Shown here one piece after another: positions 42,517-52,074 of a stretch of 64,000 bases of DNA. The DNA lies in assembly GCA_017644045.1 (NCBI GenBank), contig JAEPMI010000007.1, positions 310,001 through 374,000 of the forward strand, given 5' to 3'. The stretch comes from Deltaproteobacteria bacterium. GTDB lineage: Bacteria > Myxococcota_A > Polyangia > Polyangiales > Houyiibacteriaceae. Made by a program: the position numbers and the translations under genes. The notes below the pieces were generated by a model that was not told the origin of the DNA, ran no database searches, and was given only the letters and a program-made list of their open reading frames with translations. Numbering within the stretch: position 1 is the stretch's first letter; each line of letters starts with the position of its first letter.

Positions 42517-45327
42517 ATGGACCTTTCCAACGTCGGCAGTCATCCATACGCCCCGTTCCTGGAGCGGGTGCGCAAGCCCGCGCAGTACCTCGGTGGCGAG
42601 GACGGACAGGTCGTGAAGGACTGGGACGCGGTCCAGTGCCGCATGTGCCTGGCGTTCCCCGATCTCTACGAGATCGGCATGAGCCACCTCGGCTACAAGA
42701 TCCTCTACGGCATCCTGAACGCGCACCCGAAGCTCCTGGCCGAGCGCTCGTACGCGGTCTGGCCGGACATGGAGGAGCAGCTCCGGGAGCACGGCGAGCC
42801 CCTGCGGAGCCTCGAGAGCGCGCGGCCGCTGAAGGACTTCGACGTCGTCGGCTTCTCGCTCCAGTACGAGCTGACCTACACGAACATCCTGCAGATGCTC
42901 GACCTCGGCGGGATCCCGCTCCGGGCCGCCGACCGCGGGGACGACGATCCGCTGGTGGTCCTGGGCGGACCGACCGCGACCCACGCGGAGCCGATCGCGC
43001 CCTTCGCCGACGTGCTGCTCATCGGCGACGGTGAGGAGAAGACCCCGGAGCTGATGCTCACCTGGGCCGCGCTCCGCGACGCGGGAATGCCGCGCATGGA
43101 GCGCCTGCGCCACATCGCTCGGCTCGGTGGCTTCTACGTGCCCGCCCTCTACGAGCGCGAGACCGCCGAGGACCGCGACGTGCTCGTCGTGGCGGGCCCC
43201 AAGCCCGGTGAGGACGCCCCCTACCCCGTCGAGCGCGCCATCGTCCGTGACCTCAAGAAGTTCGACTTCCCGGCGGTCGGCCCAGTGGCCGCGACCGAGA
43301 CCATCTTCGATCGCGTGAGCGTCGAGATCGCGCGCGGCTGCACCGAAGGCTGCCGCTTCTGTCAGGCTGGGATGATCTATCGCCCGGTCCGCGAGCGAGA
43401 TCCGCAGCACATCATCGACACCATCGTCGCCGCGGTCCGCGAGGGTGGCTACGACGAGGCGTCGCTGACGTCACTGAGCACCGCCGACTACTCCGCCATC
43501 ACGCCGCTCGTGCACGAGGTGATGGCGGCGCTCGAGGGGCAGCGGGTCAACGTCAGCGTGTCGTCGCTGCGCGCCTACGGGCTGAGCGAGCAGGTGCTCG
43601 ACGACATGAAGACCCAGCGCGCGGGCGGTCTGACGTTCGCGCCCGAGGCCGGCACGCAGCGCATGCGCGACGTGGTGAACAAGAACGTCACCGAGGCGCA
43701 GCTGCTCGAGACGGCGCAGCGCATCTTCGAGCGCGGATGGCTGAAGATGAAGCTCTACTTCATGATCGGTCTGCCCACCGAAGAGGACGAGGACGTCCTC
43801 GGGATCGTGGACACCGGCGTGAAGGCCGCCCGGGTCGGGAACCGGGTCCGTGGCCGCAAGGACGCGCGGGTGGTGGTCAGCGTGTCCACGCACGTGCCCA
43901 AGCCGCACACGCCCTTCCAGTGGTGCGCGATGGACACCCCGGAGCAGGTCGCCCACAAGCAGAAGCTGCTCAAGGACGCGGCCCACAAGAGCCCGGTGAA
44001 GCTCCGCCTGCACGACTCGACCGGCAGCTGGCTCGAGGGCGTGCTCGCGCGCGGCGACATCCGCCTCGGCGACGTGATCGAAGGCGCCTACCGTCGGGGC
44101 GCCCGCTTCGACAGCTGGGGCGACAACATCGACCTCGACGCCTGGAACGCCGCCATGGACGAGGCCGGCCTCGAGCCCGCCGTCTTCCTCGGCACCATCC
44201 CCGTCGATGCGCGCGTCCCCTGGGACCACATCGACGTCGGCCTCGAAGAGGGCTTCCTGGCGAAGGAGTACCGCAAGGCGCTCTCGAACCGGCTCTCGCC
44301 GCCCTGCGGCAAGGTCGCCGGGACCTTCGTGCACCCGACCAACGCCGAAGCGGCGGAGGCGCAGCGCAAGCGCCTGGTCTGCTACGACTGTGGCGTCGCC
44401 TGCGACATGACCCAGATGCGCAGCGAGCGGCTCGTCTTTCTCCGCAAGCTCGGCGCGGACGAGCCCCGACCCGGCTACGGCGACACGCCGAAGACCGAGC
44501 CCGGGGAGCAGGAGGTCTTCGACCGTCGCCCGATGCGGGACGTCGATCAGGGCACGCCCGTCACGCTCCGGATCGCCTTCACCAAGATCGGCCGGCTGGC
44601 GTTCTCGTCCCACCTCGACCTCGTGCGCATCTTCCCGCGCTGGTTCCGCCGCGCGGGCGCGCCGCTCTGGTGGAGCAGCGGCTTCCACCCACGGCCGCAG
44701 ATGACCTTCCCACCGGCGCTCGGCCTCGGCGTCGCCAGCTTGGGCGAGGTGATGGACCTCAAGCTCCGGGCGGACGCCATCGACGACCGCGCGGCGCTCG
44801 AGCGCGCCCTGCGCGACAAGGCGCCCGAGGGCGTGGAGATCGTCGGCTTCCGCTGGGTCGAGGAAGGCGAGCAGAAGCTCTCCAGGGTGATCGAAGAGGC
44901 CACCTACGTCGCCGCGCTCCCCAAGGCCGCGCTCGAGGCGCTCGGCCTCGCGGACGAGGAGGCGCTGCGGGCCCACATCGCCGAACGGCGCGCGGGCGAG
45001 CTGTGCATCTTCCGCGAGACGAAGAAGCAGAAGAAGACCGTCGACGTCGGCAGCGTGCTGCGGGAGGTCGAGGTCGGCGCGGGCGCCGAGGTGCTCGAGC
45101 GCGCGGGCTTCGTCGGCGACCTGGTTCCGCTGCGCTTCTCGGTGCACCTCGACCCGGCCGGCACCGCGAAGCCCACCGAGGTTCTCGAGGTGCTGCTCGG
45201 GGATGCCGTGCCCGCGCGACTCGTGCGTGAGTCGCTGCTCGGCGCCGATGGCCGCTCCGCCCTCGAGGCGCGCGAGAAGCCGAAGCGGGTGGCCACCGAG
45301 ACCGCGGAGAGCGAGCTTCGGGCGTGA
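42517..45327 (+). CDS. B12-binding/radical SAM protein fused to DUF2344 (TIGR03960-like)
   Basis: A 936-residue fusion. Residues about 1-240 resemble a cobalamin-binding-like domain (PDLYEIGMSHLGYKILY; VGFSLQYELTYTNIL; VVLGGPTATHAEPIA). The radical SAM core follows, with the [4Fe-4S] cluster ligands Cys275, Cys279 and Cys282 (GCTEGCRFC). The C-terminal third (about 685-936; LRIAFTKIGRLAFSSHLDL, GFHPRPQMTFPPALGLGV) is the radical SAM-linked DUF2344 module, usually a separate gene in Firmicutes. Substrate unknown; tRNA or rRNA modification is an inference, as related genes sit beside ribosome genes in other bacteria. The start of the next gene overlaps its stop (GTGA). Confidence 0.88.
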   Translation: MDLSNVGSHPYAPFLERVRKPAQYLGGEDGQVVKDWDAVQCRMCLAFPDLYEIGMSHLGYKILYGILNAHPKLLAERSYAVWPDMEEQLREHGEPLRSLESARPLKDFDVVGFSLQYELTYTNILQMLDLGGIPLRAADRGDDDPLVVLGGPTATHAEPIAPFADVLLIGDGEEKTPELMLTWAALRDAGMPRMERLRHIARLGGFYVPALYERETAEDRDVLVVAGPKPGEDAPYPVERAIVRDLKKFDFPAVGPVAATETIFDRVSVEIARGCTEGCRFCQAGMIYRPVRERDPQHIIDTIVAAVREGGYDEASLTSLSTADYSAITPLVHEVMAALEGQRVNVSVSSLRAYGLSEQVLDDMKTQRAGGLTFAPEAGTQRMRDVVNKNVTEAQLLETAQRIFERGWLKMKLYFMIGLPTEEDEDVLGIVDTGVKAARVGNRVRGRKDARVVVSVSTHVPKPHTPFQWCAMDTPEQVAHKQKLLKDAAHKSPVKLRLHDSTGSWLEGVLARGDIRLGDVIEGAYRRGARFDSWGDNIDLDAWNAAMDEAGLEPAVFLGTIPVDARVPWDHIDVGLEEGFLAKEYRKALSNRLSPPCGKVAGTFVHPTNAEAAEAQRKRLVCYDCGVACDMTQMRSERLVFLRKLGADEPRPGYGDTPKTEPGEQEVFDRRPMRDVDQGTPVTLRIAFTKIGRLAFSSHLDLVRIFPRWFRRAGAPLWWSSGFHPRPQMTFPPALGLGVASLGEVMDLKLRADAIDDRAALERALRDKAPEGVEIVGFRWVEEGEQKLSRVIEEATYVAALPKAALEALGLADEEALRAHIAERRAGELCIFRETKKQKKTVDVGSVLREVEVGAGAEVLERAGFVGDLVPLRFSVHLDPAGTAKPTEVLEVLLGDAVPARLVRESLLGADGRSALEAREKPKRVATETAESELRA

Positions 45328-45941
45328 GCCGCTTCGACCTGCTGAAGAGCTGGATCCGGGTCGGCGCCGACCGCGCCAAGGAGGGCATCGACGCCGTCCG
45401 CCCGGTCGGCGCGCTCCGCCGCGTCGTCGGCGAGCTCCGAAAGCAGCGGCTGGTCGTCCCCGAGAGTGTGCTCAGCAACGCCATCGCCCATGCGCCCGGC
45501 GTGCTCGCGGCGAACGCGACCGCGCGCCGAGGTCAGATCCAGTTCGACGCGCGCTTCGCCGATGGAGAGCTCGCCTGCGCGCTCGAGTTCTTCGGTACCC
45601 GCTTCGCGCCGCGCGGCGCCAAGGAGATCACCTTCCGGGTGCACCCCGCCGGGAGCGCCCGCGACGGCCGGGTGCGAGACCTGACCGGCGCCATCGCCGG
45701 CGTGATCGCGCGTGGGCTCTGGCCGATGGCGATCCCGCCCGGCAAGCCGCTGCACGGCGCCATCGTGGACCGCGAGGGCGACGACCTCGTGCGCGTGGAC
45801 CTGCGGAGCGTGCCCGCCGTCCGTGACGCGCTCGGCAACGGCCCGATGGCGCTGGTCCTCGAGGCCATCGAGCTCAAGCGCATCGACACCGTCGACGGGG
45901 AGCTCCTGCTCCACCTCAAGCTCCCCGGCCTGAACCTCTAG
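45324..45941 (+). CDS. Unrecognised protein coupled to the radical SAM gene
   Basis: A 205-residue protein starting with GTG 45324, overlapping the radical SAM stop (GTGA). Composition is mixed alpha/beta with many Arg residues and no signal peptide or membrane segment. A central ARRGQIQFDARFADGELACALEFFGTRF and a later GAIAGVIARGLWPMAIPPG show strand-rich folding. No family recognised. The overlap suggests a function tied to the radical SAM enzyme. Hairpin repeat copy B begins five bases after its stop. Confidence 0.6.
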   Translation: MSRFDLLKSWIRVGADRAKEGIDAVRPVGALRRVVGELRKQRLVVPESVLSNAIAHAPGVLAANATARRGQIQFDARFADGELACALEFFGTRFAPRGAKEITFRVHPAGSARDGRVRDLTGAIAGVIARGLWPMAIPPGKPLHGAIVDREGDDLVRVDLRSVPAVRDALGNGPMALVLEAIELKRIDTVDGELLLHLKLPGLNL

Positions 45942-45945
45942 TTCA

Positions 45946-46027
45946 CGGGGGATTTTGGGAAAATCCCCCGACTCGTCGCGAGTGAATCGCTCCTCGCCTC
46001 CCCAAGAACCTGAAGGTCTCGCGGCGT
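45946..46027 (-). repeat. 82-bp intergenic hairpin repeat, copy B
   Basis: The inverted copy of the 38221-38302 element (73 of 82 identical). The left end is a perfect 11-bp stem (CGGGGGATTTT, loop GGG, AAAATCCCCCG, 45946-45970). It lies between convergent genes, the plus-strand gene ending at 45941 and glpD ending at 46095. A shorter, related hairpin (GGGGACTCGAGAAATCCCC, about 46072-46090) lies next to the glpD stop. Confidence 0.85.
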
Positions 46028-46094
46028 GGCCGCGCGCCCTCGCGCTTCGCGCTACGTCCTCCGTGGTCTCTGGGGACTCGAGAAATCCCCAAGC

Positions 46095-47777
46095 TCAGTC
46101 GTCACGCCAGCGGCGTGAGCGCTCGACGTCCTCGCGGTAGGCGGCGATGGACGCCTTTCGCTCCGCGTCGCTCCAGCCGAGCAGCTCGGCCATGCGGCCG
46201 GCGACGGTATCGGCCGCGCCGAGCGCCTGGTCGAGGTCGCGGTAGAAGAGCTGCGTTCGGCGGATGAGCACGTCACTCACCGTCGCGGCGAGCTCCTTGG
46301 TCACCGCCCAGTCGATCTGTCCCATGATCTCGGGGCGACCGTCGACGATCCGCACTCTGGCGCTCTCGTCCTCGGCGGCCGTGCGGGCCAACGGCAGCGC
46401 GCGCATGCCATAGGTGTCGGCCAGGTGCGCGCAGATGTCCTCGTCGAGCGTTCCACGCGCGGCCTCCGAGACCATGCGGGCGACCTTCGAGTGGTCGTCG
46501 TCCGCCGGCCAGCCCTGCCCGCCCGGCAGCGGCTCGCGCTCGGTGCGGGAGGCGGAGAGCTGGCCGTGCCGGACGTGACCGGTGAGCCGAAGCAGGTCGA
46601 CCGCGCGGTCCACGACCTCCGCGGACATCTTCCGATAGGTGGTGAGCTTGCCGCCGGCGATGGTGAGCAGCCCGTCGCGACCGACGAGGATCTCGTGCTC
46701 GCGGCTGACCTCCGACTCGGAGACGCCGGCGCTCTCGGGCGGCGCGACCAGTGGCCGCAGGCCGGCCCACGTGGAGATGACGTCGGCCCGCTCGAGGGGG
46801 AAGTCGGGGAAGTAGTGGTTGGCGGCCTCGAGCAGGTAGTCGACGTCGGAGCCGGTGGCCGCGACATCGGCCGGATCGCCCTGGTAGTCGGTGTCGGTGG
46901 TGCCGAGGTAGGTGCGGTCGCCCCACGGCAGCGCGAAGAGCACGCGCTCGTCGGCGGGATGGAAGCAGGTGACCGCGTGCGCGACCGGCAGCTTCTCGTG
47001 TGTGACGACGGCGTGAATGCCCTTGGTCGGGCGGAGCACCGAACGCTTCGGTCGCCCGGGCACCGGACTGAGCTCGCGAACGCGATCGCTCCAGGGGCCG
47101 GTGGCGTTGATGACCACCTTCGCGCGAATCTCTCGCCGGTCGGCATCACCGAGCGTGTCCTCGACCTCGGCGCCGCAGACCCGTCCGTCATCACCGCGGA
47201 GGAAGCGGACGACCTTGGCGCCGGTGGCCACCGTCGCGCCGTGAGCGATCGCGTCGAGGGCGGTCTCCAGGGTCAGCCGCGCGTCGTCGGTCGAGCAGTC
47301 GTAGAAGAGCGGCGCGCCCTTGAGCCCGCGGGAGTCGAGGGTCGGCTCGACCTCCATGACCTCCTTGGGCTTCAGGTTCTTGTGGATCTTCGGGCTGCGG
47401 AAGAGGCTCAGGCCGTCGTAGAGCCACATGCCCGCGTTGATCACGAAGAGGTTGTGGCGGTCACCTTCGTAGACCGGGAAGAGGAAGCCGAGCGGGTTCA
47501 CGAGGTGCGGCGCGAGGTCCATGAGCACGCGCCGCTCGCTCACCGACTCGAAGACCATGCTGAACTCGTAGTGCTCCAGGTAGCGGAGCCCGCCGTGCAC
47601 CAGCTTCGACGATCGCGAGCTCGTCCCGTAGGCCAGGTCGCGCATCTCCACGAGGGCGACGCTCAGCCCACGCCGGACCGCGTCGCGAGCCACGCCGGCG
47701 CCCACGATGCCGCCCCCGACGACGAGCACGTCGACCTCGCCCCCCAGCTGTTCCCACATCTCGCGTCGCGTCGGCAT
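46095..47777 (-). CDS. glpD: Aerobic glycerol-3-phosphate dehydrogenase (FAD)
   Basis: A 560-residue flavoprotein. It has the FAD motif VVGGGIVGAGVARDA near residue 20, then SSRSSKLVHGGLRYLE (the conserved RSTKLVHGGVRYL-type motif), INATGPWSDRV, TKGIHAVV and WAGLRPLV...GGKLTTYR. It oxidises sn-glycerol 3-phosphate to dihydroxyacetone phosphate and passes electrons to quinone at the membrane face. Start ATG 47777 has AGGGAGAGG upstream and is preferred to 47873. Not in an operon with glpK or glpF here. Confidence 0.93.
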   Translation of the reverse strand: MPTRREMWEQLGGEVDVLVVGGGIVGAGVARDAVRRGLSVALVEMRDLAYGTSSRSSKLVHGGLRYLEHYEFSMVFESVSERRVLMDLAPHLVNPLGFLFPVYEGDRHNLFVINAGMWLYDGLSLFRSPKIHKNLKPKEVMEVEPTLDSRGLKGAPLFYDCSTDDARLTLETALDAIAHGATVATGAKVVRFLRGDDGRVCGAEVEDTLGDADRREIRAKVVINATGPWSDRVRELSPVPGRPKRSVLRPTKGIHAVVTHEKLPVAHAVTCFHPADERVLFALPWGDRTYLGTTDTDYQGDPADVAATGSDVDYLLEAANHYFPDFPLERADVISTWAGLRPLVAPPESAGVSESEVSREHEILVGRDGLLTIAGGKLTTYRKMSAEVVDRAVDLLRLTGHVRHGQLSASRTEREPLPGGQGWPADDDHSKVARMVSEAARGTLDEDICAHLADTYGMRALPLARTAAEDESARVRIVDGRPEIMGQIDWAVTKELAATVSDVLIRRTQLFYRDLDQALGAADTVAGRMAELLGWSDAERKASIAAYREDVERSRRWRDD

Positions 47778-47917
47778 CGGTCCTCTCCCTGGCGCCGTCC
47801 ATCGGGACGGTCCGTCGCCGCTCTCGGTGTAGCACGCGAGCGCGGAGGCTCTACCGCCGGACCCGAGGGTCACCCGCGCGGGACGCCAAGTCGGGTCGGA
47901 CCATCCGTCGCTGCGCG

Positions 47918-49465
47918 TCAGCTCTCGGCGTTGGCGTCGAGCAGGTCCGGCTTCTGGGCCTCGGGGTCGTCGGCGATCTGCTTGTCGATCTCGCGGTCGA
48001 CCGAGAGGTCCTGCGGGGGCGCCTCGGGCTCGGCCGCCTTCGCCTTCTCGAGGTGCTTGGCGCGCCGGCCCTGCTCGTTGAAGACGTCGATGTCGAGGAT
48101 CGGGTTGGGCAGGTCCACGCCCGCCTCGTCGAGCGCGCGCTTCACCTGGCGGATGGCCTCACTCTTCACCTTGAAGAAGTCGAACTCGCGCTGGTCGACC
48201 CACGCGAAGTAGTGGACCGACATCGACGAGTCGCCGAAGCCCTCCACCCACGCGAAGGGCACCGGGTCGTCCATGGTGCCCTTCATCTTGGCGAGCGCGT
48301 CCACGCCCAGCGTCTGGGCGCGCGCGAGCTCCTCGCCGGTGCCGATGCCCACGACGAAGTCGAGGCGCCGCTTCGGGTTCCGCGTGTAGTTCGTCGTCGA
48401 CGACTTGAACACCTGCGAGTTGGGGATCTGCACGTGGTTCCCCTCGAGCGTCATCAGGATCGTTTCGCGAGCGGCGAGCCGGATGACCTTGCCCGACGTC
48501 CCACCGACCTCGATGAAGTCGCCGGCGGCGAAGGGACGGTGGAACGCGAGCAGGATACCGGCGAGGTAGTTCTCGACGATGTCCTTGAAGGCGAAGCCGA
48601 CCGCGAGGCCGACGATGCCGGCGGTACCGAGCACGGCACCGACGGCGCCCGTCGCCCCCATGATGTCGAGCGCGAGCAGGATGCCGCCGATCATGATGAG
48701 CGTACCCAGGAGCCGCGCGACCACCTGCCGCATGAGCGGCGTCTCGCCGAAGACACGCGAACCGACCTTCGAGCGCGCCACCTTCCGCGAGATGAAGAGC
48801 GCGATCAGAAAGAGCAGGACGCCGATGCCCGCGACCGGCAGCTTGCCGACCATCCGCTTGGCCTTCGTCTTCAGGTCCGCGAAGGCACCCTGGATCTGCT
48901 CGCTGATCGAGGTCTTCACCTCGACCTCCGCGTCCACGTAGATCACGCCCTCTCGCTCGCGGATCAGCACGATGGCCCGCTCGAGCGACTCCTCGTCCTT
49001 CGTCGTGCCGCGCAGATGGACGATGCCCCCGTCCACGTCGAGCCGTAGCGTCGCCAGCTCCGGAATGCCGCTGAGGATTCGGCGCAGCGACCCCTCGATG
49101 TCGCTGTCGGTATCGTCGACCGCGAGGCTCTCGTCTTCCTCGGCGTCCTCCGCCGGCGCCACCACCTCGATGCCGTTGGCCACGAAGAGCGCGTTTGGCG
49201 CCGCCCGCTCCGCGACCTGCTGCGCCGCCTGGCGAGCGCTCGGTCGGGCCACCTCGCCCTGGAGCTGAATGACCCCCGCCTGCTCGCTCACGGTCACGTG
49301 TTCGAAGCCGCCGATGGCCTCGAGCGCCGCACGGATGCGGTCGAGCGGATCCGGCGTGGTCTCTTCCGGGACCTCCTCCGCCTCGACGGCCTCGGGCTCC
49401 TCCGGCTGCGCCAACGCGCCGCTCGTGACGAGCGCGAGGAGGACGACCGTGGCCCAGGCCTTCAT
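47918..49465 (-). CDS. MscS-family mechanosensitive channel with N-terminal BON domains
   Basis: A 515-residue protein. A signal peptide (MKAWATVVLLALVTSGALA) is followed by an acidic linker, two BON-like domains (about 42-100, EHVTVSEQAGVIQLQGEV; about 125-185, LRLDVDGGIVHLRGTT), hydrophobic segments at about 205-300 and the MscS pore/beta domain (VGFAFKDIVENYLAGILLAF; GDFIEVGGTSGKV; VQIPNSQVF). BON domains suggest periplasmic lipid binding before the inner-membrane channel. Start ATG 49465 lies 28 bases downstream of the sigma-54 activator gene, so osmoprotection may share that regulation. Confidence 0.88.
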   Translation of the reverse strand: MKAWATVVLLALVTSGALAQPEEPEAVEAEEVPEETTPDPLDRIRAALEAIGGFEHVTVSEQAGVIQLQGEVARPSARQAAQQVAERAAPNALFVANGIEVVAPAEDAEEDESLAVDDTDSDIEGSLRRILSGIPELATLRLDVDGGIVHLRGTTKDEESLERAIVLIREREGVIYVDAEVEVKTSISEQIQGAFADLKTKAKRMVGKLPVAGIGVLLFLIALFISRKVARSKVGSRVFGETPLMRQVVARLLGTLIMIGGILLALDIMGATGAVGAVLGTAGIVGLAVGFAFKDIVENYLAGILLAFHRPFAAGDFIEVGGTSGKVIRLAARETILMTLEGNHVQIPNSQVFKSSTTNYTRNPKRRLDFVVGIGTGEELARAQTLGVDALAKMKGTMDDPVPFAWVEGFGDSSMSVHYFAWVDQREFDFFKVKSEAIRQVKRALDEAGVDLPNPILDIDVFNEQGRRAKHLEKAKAAEPEAPPQDLSVDREIDKQIADDPEAQKPDLLDANAES

Positions 49466-49493
49466 GGAGCGGACGCTACCGCCCCCGCAGCCG

Positions 49494-50954
49494 TCAGTCC
49501 ACGTCGAGGATCCGGCCCACCGTGTTGCGGCCGATGCCGAGGCGCCGAGCCGCTTCCGAACGGTTCCCGTCGCAGTGATCGACCATCGCCTCCACGTAGC
49601 GCCGCCGCACCTCGTCGAGAGGCAGCCCCATCGGCACCTGGAGCCCATCGGTCGGACGCAGCGAATGCAGCGTCCGGGGCGCCGGCAGGTGGCTCAGCTC
49701 GATTCCCCCATCCGGCGCCAGCACCACCGCGCTCTCCACCCAGTGCTCGAGCTCGCGCACGTTGCCCGGCCAGCGATGGTCGCGGAGCGCCGCCATCGCC
49801 TCGTCGCTGAAGCGCACCGTCGGCCGGTCGTAGCGGTTCGCGAACACTTCCGCGAAGTGGCGGGCGAGCCGCTCGACCTCGTCCGGCCCGCGGTCGCGCA
49901 GCGTCGGCACCTCGAGCTCCACCACGCGCAGCCGGTAGTAGAGGTCCTCGCGGAAGCGCCCCTCGCGCACGTCCTTCTCCAGGTCGCGGTTGGTCGCGGC
50001 GAGGATGCGGACGTCGGCCTTGCGCGTCTCCCGGCCACCGAGCCGCTCGAACACGCCGTTCTGCAGGAAGCGCAGCAGCTTCCCCTGACTCTCGAGCGGC
50101 AGCTCGCCGACCTCGTCGAGGAAGAGCGTGCCCCCGTCGGCGAGCTCGACCCGCCCCGGCACCCGCTTGTCGGCACCGGTGAACGCGCCCCGCTCGTGGC
50201 CGAAGAGCTCGCTCTCCACGAGCTGGGCCGGCAGCGTGGTGCAGTCGACGGTCACGAAGGGGCCAGCCTGCCGCTGTGAGTTCACGTGGATCGCGCGCGC
50301 CAGGAGCGTCTTGCCGGTGCCGGTCTCACCACGGAGCAGCACCCGCGCGTCCGTGCCCGCGGCGAGCAGGATGCGCTCGTAGACCGCGTCCATCGCGGGC
50401 GAGCGGCCGACGATGCGGTTGAACGGACCGCGGAAGACCACGCCCGGCTGCGACTCGTCCCCCGCGCGGAGGGTCGTCAACGAGAGCACGTTGCCGATCT
50501 GCAGCGCCAGCGCGCGCAGGTAGCGCTCGTCCTCTTCGTCGAAGGGGCCGCCCTCCTTGTTGAGGACCTGGACCACGCCGCGCACCGGGCCATCGACCCG
50601 CTCGCGGACGGGCGCGGCCAGCAGCGTCCGGGTCACGTAGCCGGTGCGCTCGTCCGCGCTCGAGTCGAAGCGGGGGTCGGAGCGCGCGTCGTCCACCCGC
50701 ATCAGCTCGCCCTCGGCGGCGACCGTCCCCGCGATGCCTCGACCGAGCGGCTGACGCAGGGCCGGGACCTCCGGGAGCAGGGCCACTCGCGTGACCAGAT
50801 CCCCGCGCTCGGCGTCCACCAGCCAGAGGGTCGCGCGCTCCGACTCCATCGCCGCCGCCAACCGCCGGCAGGCCTCCTCGAGCAGGGCGTCGAGATCGAC
50901 CTCGCGAGGGAGGAGCGACGCGAGGTCGACGAGCAGTGAGAGACGGTGGCGCAT
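49494..50954 (-). CDS. Sigma-54-dependent activator with a GAF sensor domain
   Basis: A 486-residue NtrC/NifA-type activator. A GAF domain (about 20-165) is followed by the AAA+ domain with Walker A GETGTGKTLLA, GAFTGAD (sigma-54 contact; complete), Walker B GGTLFLDEV and the arginine-rich ATNRDLEKDV region, then a C-terminal Fis-type helix-turn-helix (RSEAARRLGIGRNTVGR). It would remodel sigma-54 holoenzyme upon ligand binding by GAF. ATG 50954 is preferred over 51062. The gene lies 46 bases after the MBL gene, and a sigma-54 promoter precedes that gene. Confidence 0.93.
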   Translation of the reverse strand: MRHRLSLLVDLASLLPREVDLDALLEEACRRLAAAMESERATLWLVDAERGDLVTRVALLPEVPALRQPLGRGIAGTVAAEGELMRVDDARSDPRFDSSADERTGYVTRTLLAAPVRERVDGPVRGVVQVLNKEGGPFDEEDERYLRALALQIGNVLSLTTLRAGDESQPGVVFRGPFNRIVGRSPAMDAVYERILLAAGTDARVLLRGETGTGKTLLARAIHVNSQRQAGPFVTVDCTTLPAQLVESELFGHERGAFTGADKRVPGRVELADGGTLFLDEVGELPLESQGKLLRFLQNGVFERLGGRETRKADVRILAATNRDLEKDVREGRFREDLYYRLRVVELEVPTLRDRGPDEVERLARHFAEVFANRYDRPTVRFSDEAMAALRDHRWPGNVRELEHWVESAVVLAPDGGIELSHLPAPRTLHSLRPTDGLQVPMGLPLDEVRRRYVEAMVDHCDGNRSEAARRLGIGRNTVGRILDVD

Positions 50955-51000
50955 GCGGGGGTGCCCCGATGCTAGCCCACCCCCGCCCATCGGTACGATC

Positions 51001-51876
51001 TCAGGCTGCGCGACGCTCACCGTCGCCGGCCTCGGGCTCGAGCTCCACGACCAGGCCTTCACGGGCGGCGAACGACTCGGTGAAGCGCGCCTGCGCGAGC
51101 TTCTCGAGAGCCGCGACCCCTTCGTCGCTTCGGCTCGGGTCGTGGTGGAAGAGCGCGTAGCGCTTCACGTCGGCGGCCGCCGCGAGCTGCACGCCGGCCT
51201 CCCAGGTGGAGTGACCCCAGCCGACCTTCGGCGGACCGGCGTCGCCGCGGTACTCCTCCGGCGTGTACTGCGAGTCGTAGATGAGCAGGTCGGTGCCCTC
51301 GGCGAGGTCACGCAGGACGGGATCGACGCATTCGTAGTGCTCCGTGTCCGTCGCGTAGACCACGCTCCGCCCCCGCCAGGTCAGCCGGTACGCCGTGACG
51401 CCACCACCCGGATGGTTCAGGCGCGCGGCGCGGAGCTCGACGCCGTCACCGACGGAGATCACCTGGCCGTGCCTCACGCTCCGATAGAGGTGCTGGCTCG
51501 GTAGGTCCTCCCAGTGCACGGGGAACGTCGGCGGCTTCATCTGCCGCGCGAGAGCGTCGCGCACACCGAGCTCGGGCGCCGGCGAGCCCACGATCTGCAA
51601 GCGCGTCGAGCCCATGTAGATCGGCCCGAAGAAGGGCAGCCCCTGGATGTGGTCCCAGTGCAGATGGGAGAGGATCAGGGTCGCGTCGACCGGTCCCTCG
51701 GCGGCCCAGGCGTTGCCCAGACCGCGCATCCCCGTGCCCGCGTCGAAGACGAACTTCTGTTCGCCGCAGCGGACCTCCACGCAGCTCGTGTTTCCGCCGA
51801 CCCCGAGGGTGTGCTCCCCCGGGGTCGCGACACTCCCGCGCACGCCCCAGAATCGAATGCTCATCGTCTCGTCCAT
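51001..51876 (-). CDS. Metallo-beta-lactamase-fold hydrolase
   Basis: A 291-residue enzyme with an intact metal site: [10 protein letters not shown] (HxHxDH), ATDTEHY, and a later [12 protein letters not shown]. The N-terminus [14 protein letters not shown] is shared with phosphodiesterase-like and PhnP-like enzymes that act on phosphodiester bonds; cyclic nucleotide hydrolysis is a possibility only. Start ATG 51876 has GGAGGAG seven bases upstream. A near-consensus sigma-54 promoter lies 55-70 bases upstream of it, and the activator gene follows 46 bases downstream. Confidence 0.9.
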   Translation of the reverse strand: MDETMSIRFWGVRGSVATPGEHTLGVGGNTSCVEVRCGEQKFVFDAGTGMRGLGNAWAAEGPVDATLILSHLHWDHIQGLPFFGPIYMGSTRLQIVGSPAPELGVRDALARQMKPPTFPVHWEDLPSQHLYRSVRHGQVISVGDGVELRAARLNHPGGGVTAYRLTWRGRSVVYATDTEHYECVDPVLRDLAEGTDLLIYDSQYTPEEYRGDAGPPKVGWGHSTWEAGVQLAAAADVKRYALFHHDPSRSDEGVAALEKLAQARFTESFAAREGLVVELEPEAGDGERRAA

Positions 51877-51930
51877 AGGTGGCTCCTCCGTTTCTCTCGA
51901 GGGACCCACGCCCTCGTTGCCCATCACTAG

Positions 51931-51946
51931 AGCAGGGGCCGTGCCA
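51931..51946 (-). promoter_or_regulatory. Sigma-54 promoter (-24/-12) for the MBL-activator genes
   Basis: Minus-strand reading gives TGGCACGGCCCCTGCT: GG and GC are spaced exactly as in the sigma-54 consensus (TGGCAC-N5-TTGC), with one departure (CTGC for TTGC). Transcription would start near 51920, 40-45 bases before ATG 51876, leaving room for the observed GGAGGAG site. The nearest downstream genes encode the hydrolase and a sigma-54 activator. Confidence 0.75.
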
Positions 51947-52006
51947 GGACGATTTCGCCAATGATCATGGGACGAAACACGAACCTCGGCTCCGGTGATC
52001 GCTCCG

Positions 52007-52038
52007 TCCTGGGGCACCCGTTCGATCCTGGGGCACCC
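52007..52038. repeat. Two short direct repeats upstream of cysC
   Basis: TCCTGGGGCACCC occurs at 52007-52019 and at 52026-52038, a 19-base period, 37-68 bases before the cysC start and about 60 bases upstream of the sigma-54 promoter on the other strand. Such spaced repeats may be activator sites for either direction, possibly of the neighbouring sigma-54 regulator. Confidence 0.4.
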
Positions 52039-52074
52039 ACTCGCTGACCCCGTCCGAGCCTGCTATGCCGCGGC

